Origin: an uncultured Treponema sp.
GTDB lineage: Bacteria > Spirochaetota > Spirochaetia > Treponematales > Treponemataceae
NCBI GenBank assembly: GCA_937891125.1
Contig: CALAEZ010000338.1
Span: 1 to 7,035, forward strand
Direction: 5' to 3'
Length of the DNA stretch: 7,035 nucleotides
The notes beneath the pieces were generated by a model. That model did not search any database, was not told the origin of the DNA, and worked only from the letters and a program-made list of their open reading frames with translations. This document shows positions 1 to 5,536 of this stretch, in pieces; positions within the stretch are counted from its first letter, which is position 1, and each line of letters opens with the position of its first letter. Position numbers and translations under genes: made by a program.

Positions 1-2512
1 TAATCGTGCGGTTTTTGCGCAGGTAGGCAAAATCCATCACAAGCTTGTTTGCAGGTGAAGTCAGCACCGGACGGGTAAGCGGGATTACGCCGTCAATCGT
101 AAAGCTAGAAAGCGCAGAATCAAGCGGAAAGCCGTCTTTGGTGCTTGCAAGCACCCGCCAGCGGTAGCTGCCTGCAGTCAGGCGCGGAAGGGAAAGCGCA
201 CTTACAGCGTTTTCGATGCGCTCCACCTCACGAAGCGAGCCGTCGTGCTGAAGCTTGTAGAGCACAAAATTGTAGGAAGAAGCCTTGTCGCGCCCGCTTT
301 TCCAGCGGAATGCGGTATCCGTGCGCAGCGCCGTTAAGCCTGCAACGTGTGCGTCCTGCGCGGGGAAGACGCCGGTTATGCGTTCCGGCTCGCGCACGCT
401 GAACGAAACGGCAGCTCCCTCTCCAACACGGAGCGCGGAAGTTTCTGTTTCTGCGGCAATAGGCTGCACGCGCACCGTGTAGCTTTCCGGGCTGAGGACA
501 AGCGAGCAGCTGTTTGTGTGCTCTTGCTGCCGGTTTTCGATAAGCGAGCCGTCCTTTGAAAGCACGCGCACGTCGTAGTAGTCTGCGCCGTCAACGGCAT
601 TCCAGCGCACGCTGACTGGCGAGCCGTTATAGCTTAGAACGCTTTCATCTGCGCGCGGCTCGGTAATGACAGGGCGCACCAGCTCCTTAAGCACGGTAAA
701 GCTGCGGGAAGCGGTAAGCCCTTCTACGCTGCCGTCGGCATTTTTAAGCCCGACTCTCCACCAGTACGTGCCCGGCGCTAACAGCAGATTTTCAAGCGAG
801 GTCCTAGACTGCGTGCGCTCTAGCTGCATGGCACTGAAATCTGCATTTTTTGCAATCTGAATGACGCTCACCGCCTCCCGCGGCGCATCATCGGAAAGCT
901 TCCACATAAACGAGGTGTCGGAAAGCTTTGCCATTTCGGCGCTGTAGCCGTCGGGCGGGAACAGGAGCTTGTTTTCCTGCGGAATGTACGGCTCTATGCT
1001 GAATGCGCGCACGGCGCTTTCAGGCGCAAGGTCGTCAGCGCGGTCAGATTCAGAAAGCGCGCGCCGCACAATCTTCCAGTAGTAGCTACCGTCGGGGAGC
1101 GTGTCCGCGTCAATTTTTTCTGAAAGACGAAGGAGCGCCGTCTCCCTTTTGAGCGCAATGTCGGTAAAGTCCGCATCGCGGGAAACGACAAGCTCGTACA
1201 GCGCGTCTTTCAGCTCGCTTTTCCACATGAATGTCTGATTAACGTCTCCGCGTCGCACAATGCGCGCGCCGTCAGCCGGAATCGTAAGCTCGGGAGCAGA
1301 AAGCGCATCGTTTTTAACAACAGAAAAGGCGTGTACGGCGCTTTCGCCTGTTCCGACGTGCTGCAGGCTATACTCAGGCGACACCTGCCAGAAATAGCTT
1401 CCTTCAGGGAGCGTATCCAGCAGGCAGAAGGTGTCATTAGTCTGCACCTGGTAGACGACAGAGCGCATGTCGGGCGTATCTGACACGGTAAGCGTGTAGG
1501 ACTGGGCAAAATCGTTTCCGCTCCAGCGGAAGTGTATGCGCGGCGTTTTCACCCGGTAGCGAAAATCACTCAGCTCGCCCGGCGCAATGAGCGAAAGAGA
1601 TTCAAGCCGCTCAACGCTAATGCGCCCGGAGGCTCCCAGCTCAGGTGAGTCTTCGGTGTAGACACGCCAGTAAAAAGCGCCGTCAGAAAGCGTGAGCTCC
1701 GTGTTTTTCTGCGATACGGTGTCGGTAAACAAAAGCTCGGAAAAGTCTTTTTTGCGCGAAAGCTCCACGGTGACCGGAAGCGCCTCCGCCACATTCCAGG
1801 CAAGCTGCACGGGAACGCTCTCTGCGCCAGAAACGGCGCGCTCAGATCCGCCGTATAGGTGCAGGATTTTCAGCTCCTTTGGAATTGAAGTGACGGTAAC
1901 CGGCCGCTTTTGAATCTCGCCGCTTTTATCCACGCTGACAGACTCGCCAGTTACCAGCGCAGCGACAGCCCCCGCTTCGGTTACGACGCTTGCCGTTCCG
2001 CTTTTTACTTCTACGCTCCGCGCACCCATTGCGTCAGATTTTGCCGCAAGACTTGCCCCCGCGTCCACGGTGATTTTTGAGCCGTCGTCAAGCACCAGCG
2101 CCACGGAGCTGTCCTTTGCGCTTTCTACCTGCACGTCGCCGCCGTCAACGGAAATCTGTAAACCGCCGTCTTTACTGTAGGCAATTTGAATCATCGTGTT
2201 TTCGTACAGGTCAAGCGACGTGCCGTCTTCAAAATGCAGCGTCGCCTGCGCTAAATCTGCCGTGCGGATTATGTCGCCGTCATACACCGGCGAGTTCTGA
2301 TTTACGCGCTCCCAGACAACACGGTCGGAAAACTTTCGCTGGGCGATGCGGTTTTTAAACGAGATTGTTGCAATGCGGGTTTTGTCGTTTCGCGTCGTCG
2401 AGCTGTTTAAGTCACGCCAGAACAGGAACAGAAAAAGCGCGGCGCAGCTTAGGCAGAACGAAATGACAAGCGCGTCACGGAGCGGCGACTTGAATCTTGT
2501 TTTCTTCTGCAT
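1..2512 (-). CDS. FecR-domain protein with Ig/FN3-like repeats, 3' end outside window (partial)
   Basis: The reading frame is open from the ATG at 2512 to the left edge: 837 complete codons with no stop, checked triplet by triplet. Residues 14-32 form one hydrophobic segment after a basic start (MQKKTRFK), read as a signal anchor rather than a cleaved peptide. Residues about 76-200 resemble a FecR domain: VYDGDIIRT, then LHFEDGTSLDLYENT, then repeated beta-type stretches such as VEVKSGTASVVTEAG. From about 220 onward there are six Ig/FN3-like repeats, each opening with a [FVL]xW strand and most closing with [YF]xWxV. Key Trp positions are 239/282, 330/375, 430/479, 537/585, 637 (second Trp replaced) and 737/785. 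A seventh repeat begins at the edge. The protein is probably inner-membrane anchored with a large periplasmic part. FecR domains are known in FecA/FecI signalling, but no FecI or FecA gene is visible, so only the domain is called. It overlaps the upstream cyclase gene by 38 bp. Confidence 0.85.
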   Translation of the reverse strand, partial: MQKKTRFKSPLRDALVISFCLSCAALFLFLFWRDLNSSTTRNDKTRIATISFKNRIAQRKFSDRVVWERVNQNSPVYDGDIIRTADLAQATLHFEDGTSLDLYENTMIQIAYSKDGGLQISVDGGDVQVESAKDSSVALVLDDGSKITVDAGASLAAKSDAMGARSVEVKSGTASVVTEAGAVAALVTGESVSVDKSGEIQKRPVTVTSIPKELKILHLYGGSERAVSGAESVPVQLAWNVAEALPVTVELSRKKDFSELLFTDTVSQKNTELTLSDGAFYWRVYTEDSPELGASGRISVERLESLSLIAPGELSDFRYRVKTPRIHFRWSGNDFAQSYTLTVSDTPDMRSVVYQVQTNDTFCLLDTLPEGSYFWQVSPEYSLQHVGTGESAVHAFSVVKNDALSAPELTIPADGARIVRRGDVNQTFMWKSELKDALYELVVSRDADFTDIALKRETALLRLSEKIDADTLPDGSYYWKIVRRALSESDRADDLAPESAVRAFSIEPYIPQENKLLFPPDGYSAEMAKLSDTSFMWKLSDDAPREAVSVIQIAKNADFSAMQLERTQSRTSLENLLLAPGTYWWRVGLKNADGSVEGLTASRSFTVLKELVRPVITEPRADESVLSYNGSPVSVRWNAVDGADYYDVRVLSKDGSLIENRQQEHTNSCSLVLSPESYTVRVQPIAAETETSALRVGEGAAVSFSVREPERITGVFPAQDAHVAGLTALRTDTAFRWKSGRDKASSYNFVLYKLQHDGSLREVERIENAVSALSLPRLTAGSYRWRVLASTKDGFPLDSALSSFTIDGVIPLTRPVLTSPANKLVMDFAYLRKNRTI

Positions 2513-5321
2513 CCAAGTTCACTCCACCAAAATCGGGTATCGGAATGCCTAAAATCGCGCGCATTTCGTTCAAGGTCTTCGGGCCCTCCGGTCCGACCGA
2601 TTTTGCACAGTCCGCATCGAGCACAAAGGTCGGGTCATCGCCAAAGAAAGAAGCAACATCAAAATGCGGCATGTTCACAACGCCGTAAAAATGCTGCTTA
2701 CCCTTGCCCTTTACCTCAAACTCTACCGGAATCTGCTCGATGACAATCTCATTCTTTTCGTTTTCAGGTAAAAGCGTAAAATTGTTTTCCTGACATCGGA
2801 TATACGGAAGCAGAAGCGCGCGCGTGTCCTCGGTAATCAGAATGTCGGTGCCGCACGGCTTGTTGCTCGCTTCGGTGCGGCTTGCAAAGTTTACCGCGTC
2901 TCCGATTGACGTGTACTCCATCTTGTCGTAGCTTCCCATAAAGCCGACGGTCGCGCGTCCGCTGTTTAAGCCCGCGCCGATTCTGATATGCGGCTTATAC
3001 TGCGCAAGCGGCTCGTCCTTGTGAGCGGCGGTAAAGGCTTCCGCGTCCTTGTTATACTGCATGAGCGAATAGCGCATGGCAATGCAGGCGGTAATGGCAG
3101 AAAGCGCGTCCTCACGCACGTACTGGTCGTGCTCTTCCTTTTTGAGCGCGCGCGTCACTGAAAGCGCATCCATGTTTTCCCAGTCGAGGCTGTCGTTACG
3201 GAGCACGCCCCATGCCGCCATAATCGCGTCTCCCTCAAACTTATCGACCGTGCCGCCCGTTTTGGTAATGCAGGTGACCATGCGGCTCATGTAGTCGTTT
3301 AAGAAGTTGATGATTTCGCCTGCGCTCTTTTCACCAAAACGGTTTTTAAAGCCGTCAGAAATGGCGGTAAAGCCGCGGATGTCGCTGAAAAAGATTGTAA
3401 TGTCCTTTAAGTGCGGCTCAAAATCGATTGCCTTGGTAATAATCGCCTTGGTTACGCCCTTGTTGGTAAGCTTTGTAAACGTGTTTAAAATTTCGCGCTC
3501 GTTTTGCGTGCTCTTTGTCAGAACGCCGATTTCGTCCTTTGACTTTTTCGTCGTAAGCTCGCTGAAAAGCTCGGTGTTGAAGTTTCCGCTGTTGATTTCG
3601 TTTACAACAGCCGTCAACTTTTTAAGCGGCACGGAAAGCGATTTTGCAAACAGGTAGACGACCATTACGGTAAGCGCAAGGATTGCAATCGTAATGTAGA
3701 CGTTGCGCCGCGTGGTGGCATTAATGCCTTCAAGCACAATCGCCGTCTTTACAAGCGTGATGACCGCGCCGTTTCCGACCGGAAGCTTGCGGAATGCGCC
3801 GATGTATTCTTCGCCCGCACTGTCACGGTAGGTAATCTGGCTGTTGGACTGCGTGCTTTCAAGCATGCTGATGACAATCTGCGAGTCGCTTGCGTCAGCG
3901 CCGTCGAGCATGAGCTGCATGTCGCCGTGCACTAAAATGTCGCCGTCGTTATTTACAAAGAACGACTGGTTTACGCTTCCCGCGCTAAAGCTTTCGCCCA
4001 TGCCCTCGGTCGAATACAGCAGGCACACGGCGTTGTCAACGCCATCGGCGCTTCCGCTTCTGACGTTTACCGGATAGCAGATCATGAGCATGGGCACGGA
4101 AAAGTACGGACTTGCATTTAAAAGCTCAAAGCTGCCGTTCTGGGATGCCTGTATGCGCTCGCCTTCCTGCGCAAAATAGGCAGAAGCGCTCTCGCCTTCA
4201 AGCTCGTGCGAAATAAAAAAGGCAGTGCTGGTAAACAGGCGGCCGGTCACCGGCAGGTAGACGGCGACGATGTCACGGTTTCGGTCAAAGAACAGGTTTT
4301 CGACTGATTTTACCTCAGTTTCGCTTTCGCCCGCGTTTTTCAGCAGGTCGACAAACATGGTGACCGACGCAACCGCTGTTTCAATGCGGTTTTCACAGTC
4401 AGAAGCGGTGCGGCTGTTTATTGCAAGGTTGTTTTCTTCGGCGCTCATGCGGATGTCTTGCGTAATGAAGTACGAAACAAGATAGGTAACGCCGCCTAAG
4501 GCAATCACAATAATGGCAGAAATAATGCCGATAAGCTTTGCGCCAATCGGGCGTGAAACGCGGTTTGCACGCTTTTCTTCGCGAATACGCGCCTCTTCCG
4601 CTTTCTTTTCCTGCGCCCGGCGGATTTTAAGCGCCTCTTTTTCCTCTTCAAGCGCCTGTAAGTCCTGGTGCAGCGCCGCGCGTAAGTCAGCGCTTTCAGA
4701 AAGCATTTTTTCTGCGTCTTCGCTTTTCTCGCTGCCGTCAAAGAAATCCTCAAGTGAAAGCTCTTCAGTCTCCTCACGGAGCGCCTGCGTCTGAAGCTCA
4801 TCGGCTTTTGCGATTGCTTCAAATTCCTCTACAGTCGGAATGTCGCTTACTAACAGTGTGCGGTGAATACCAAAATACTCGTCAACCGACATACCGCAGA
4901 CGGTTACAAGCGGATTAGAATCCTGCTCGCAAGAAAGCATCGCGGGGTCTGCAAGCTCAAGGTCAGGAATTACCTCATTTTCATCGACAGGCGAGGATGC
5001 AACAGAAGTTAGTGCATCAAAAACAGGCTCAAGCTCTGCCTCTTCCTCAGCTGGTTCATATACAGCTACCGGAACTGGTTCTGACGCCGGTTCCTCGTAA
5101 CGCGCCGTGAGCGCTTCTTCTTCAGGAAGCTCTGCTATCACCGGTGAAACAAAATCGCCAAACAGGCTGATATCTTCATATCGTTCAGTGGGAGGCGCAA
5201 CAAAGGTGCCAAAATCAAGCAAATCGACAGTAGGCAGCTTCTTTTGCTGCGCAACAAATGAGCCGTATGCTAATAGTGCTTCTGCAAACTTTTGTTCTGT
5301 TTCTATTGCTGTTACTGCCAC
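2475..5321 (-). CDS. Membrane adenylate cyclase, class III (dCACHE-HAMP-CYC)
   Basis: The 948-residue product should make cAMP from ATP in the cytoplasm in response to an extracytoplasmic signal. Order of parts: acidic N-terminus (1-200), charged coiled coil (about 203-252), TM1 (about 261-285), periplasmic dCACHE-like sensor (about 290-538), TM2 (about 540-559), HAMP linker (about 560-615), class III catalytic domain (about 635-885) and a 60-residue tail. The catalytic residues are all visible: metal Asp647 in FFSDIRGFT and Asp698 in KFEGDAIMAAWG, purine-selecting Lys694 and Thr804 (EYTSIGD), and transition-state Asn811 and Arg815 in VNFASR. The Lys/Thr pair fits adenylate cyclase of subclass IIIb rather than guanylate cyclase, and one polypeptide should work as a homodimer. 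The start is GTG; an in-frame TAG lies 18 bp upstream (5340-5342) with no better start between. It is the first gene of a leftward operon with the FecR-domain gene. The ligand cannot be read from the sequence. Confidence 0.93.
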   Translation of the reverse strand: MAVTAIETEQKFAEALLAYGSFVAQQKKLPTVDLLDFGTFVAPPTERYEDISLFGDFVSPVIAELPEEEALTARYEEPASEPVPVAVYEPAEEEAELEPVFDALTSVASSPVDENEVIPDLELADPAMLSCEQDSNPLVTVCGMSVDEYFGIHRTLLVSDIPTVEEFEAIAKADELQTQALREETEELSLEDFFDGSEKSEDAEKMLSESADLRAALHQDLQALEEEKEALKIRRAQEKKAEEARIREEKRANRVSRPIGAKLIGIISAIIVIALGGVTYLVSYFITQDIRMSAEENNLAINSRTASDCENRIETAVASVTMFVDLLKNAGESETEVKSVENLFFDRNRDIVAVYLPVTGRLFTSTAFFISHELEGESASAYFAQEGERIQASQNGSFELLNASPYFSVPMLMICYPVNVRSGSADGVDNAVCLLYSTEGMGESFSAGSVNQSFFVNNDGDILVHGDMQLMLDGADASDSQIVISMLESTQSNSQITYRDSAGEEYIGAFRKLPVGNGAVITLVKTAIVLEGINATTRRNVYITIAILALTVMVVYLFAKSLSVPLKKLTAVVNEINSGNFNTELFSELTTKKSKDEIGVLTKSTQNEREILNTFTKLTNKGVTKAIITKAIDFEPHLKDITIFFSDIRGFTAISDGFKNRFGEKSAGEIINFLNDYMSRMVTCITKTGGTVDKFEGDAIMAAWGVLRNDSLDWENMDALSVTRALKKEEHDQYVREDALSAITACIAMRYSLMQYNKDAEAFTAAHKDEPLAQYKPHIRIGAGLNSGRATVGFMGSYDKMEYTSIGDAVNFASRTEASNKPCGTDILITEDTRALLLPYIRCQENNFTLLPENEKNEIVIEQIPVEFEVKGKGKQHFYGVVNMPHFDVASFFGDDPTFVLDADCAKSVGPEGPKTLNEMRAILGIPIPDFGGVNLDAEENKIQVAAP
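2522..2528 (-). promoter_or_regulatory. Ribosome binding site of the FecR-domain gene
   Basis: The minus strand reads GGTGGAG nine bases before the ATG at 2512. This is a good Shine-Dalgarno match and fixes the start inside the 3' end of the cyclase gene. The site lies within cyclase codons, so translation of the two genes is probably coupled. Confidence 0.65.
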
Positions 5322-5332
5322 GATAAAAAAAG

Positions 5333-5339
5333 CCTCTTT
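5333..5339 (-). promoter_or_regulatory. Ribosome binding site of the cyclase gene
   Basis: The minus strand reads AAAGAGG followed by C and seven T, 11 bases before the GTG start at 5321. The spacing is slightly long but the match is good, and no other start codon lies between the upstream in-frame stop and this GTG. An upstream CCTCTTT (5387-5393 on the minus strand) is complementary to it. Confidence 0.5.
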
Positions 5340-5350
5340 CTAGTTTCGGC

Positions 5351-5384
5351 ACGATAATGCTATTTCACTACAACTGTAACACAA
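5351..5384 (-). promoter_or_regulatory. Weak sigma-70-like promoter candidate for the cyclase operon
   Basis: On the minus strand, two poor -35/-10 pairs fit: TTACAG (5374-5379) with TATCGT (5351-5356) at 17-bp spacing, or TTGTGT (5379-5384) with TAGCAT (5357-5362) at 16-bp spacing. Each -10 hexamer matches the consensus at four of six positions. The stretch is AT-rich compared with the genes and sits 30-60 bp before the GTG start, where a promoter would be expected. Neither pair is convincing alone. Confidence 0.2.
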
Positions 5385-5430
5385 AAAAAGAGGAAAGAAA
5401 ACAGCGGCCATGCCGTTTGCTCATCAAGCG

Positions 5431-5448
5431 CTAGCGGACAAACGTCAT
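5431..5448. repeat. 18-bp direct repeat, copy 1
   Basis: The sequence ctagcggacaaacgtcat occurs here and again, identically, at 5471-5488. The start-to-start distance is 40 bp, close to four helical turns. The flanks differ, so this is not a longer tandem duplication. Its left end also forms the 8-bp palindrome CGCTAGCG at 5429-5436. Confidence 0.85.
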
Positions 5449-5457
5449 GGTGACGTT
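5441..5457 (+). promoter_or_regulatory. Perfect 7-bp-arm hairpin/dyad in the hemW leader
   Basis: AACGTCA, a TGG spacer, then TGACGTT make a perfect inverted repeat. The left arm belongs to direct-repeat copy 1. The same AACGTCA in copy 2 (5481-5487) can pair with TGACGTT instead, giving two mutually exclusive hairpins if this region is transcribed rightward. As DNA, the dyad could also be a protein-binding site. No T-run follows, so it is not a simple terminator. Confidence 0.4.
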
Positions 5458-5470
5458 GGTCGGAATTCGT

Positions 5471-5488
5471 CTAGCGGACAAACGTCAT
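5471..5488. repeat. 18-bp direct repeat, copy 2
   Basis: Exact second copy of ctagcggacaaacgtcat. It lies 48 bp before the preferred hemW start at 5537. Two exact copies of 18 bases this close together are very unlikely by chance, so they may be operators or elements of a leader RNA. Confidence 0.85.
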
Positions 5489-5536
5489 TTTACCCACCGG
5501 ATTGCACCTCTAAAAAATCTGTGCTACAAACGTTCC

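Larger units (their letters stand above)
5322..5536. other. Divergent intergenic region between the cyclase operon and hemW
   Basis: This 215-bp stretch separates divergent genes and must hold both sets of expression signals. The cyclase-proximal part (5322-5400) is A/T-rich with A7 runs at both ends. The hemW-proximal part (5410-5490) is GC-richer and carries the 18-bp direct repeat and the dyad symmetries listed separately. A small dyad TACA-AC-TGTA lies at 5369-5378. I see no tRNA, no recognisable riboswitch and no convincing small protein gene. Confidence 0.6.

Noticed and set aside
145..2358. Several plus- and minus-strand open frames of 60-100 codons within 1-2400
   Set aside because: They lie in other frames of the continuous FecR-domain reading frame, have no family features and are explained by its GC-rich codon pattern.
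2417..2473. Lipoprotein signal in the FecR-domain protein (Cys20 and Cys23 in the hydrophobic segment)
   Set aside because: The Cys residues are followed by nine more hydrophobic residues (AALFLFLFW), which fits a membrane anchor and not a processed lipobox.
4505..4822. Minus-strand open frame of 105 codons, very rich in Lys and Arg
   Set aside because: It is a frame-shifted reading of the E/K/R-rich coiled coil of the cyclase; the cyclase frame is uninterrupted here.
5369..5378. Dyad TACA-AC-TGTA as an operator for the cyclase operon
   Set aside because: The arms are only 4 bp and such short dyads are common by chance; no second copy was seen.
5441..5457. TGACGT resembling a cAMP response element near a cyclase gene
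   Set aside because: That element is eukaryotic. The bacterial cAMP-receptor consensus TGTGA-N6-TCACA is not seen in the intergenic region.
5431..5488. The repeat encodes LADKRH in two different frames 40 bp apart, suggesting a frameshift in an N-terminal extension
   Set aside because: HemW proteins start just before YIHIPFC, so the region is most likely not coding, and no further similarity extends around the two copies.
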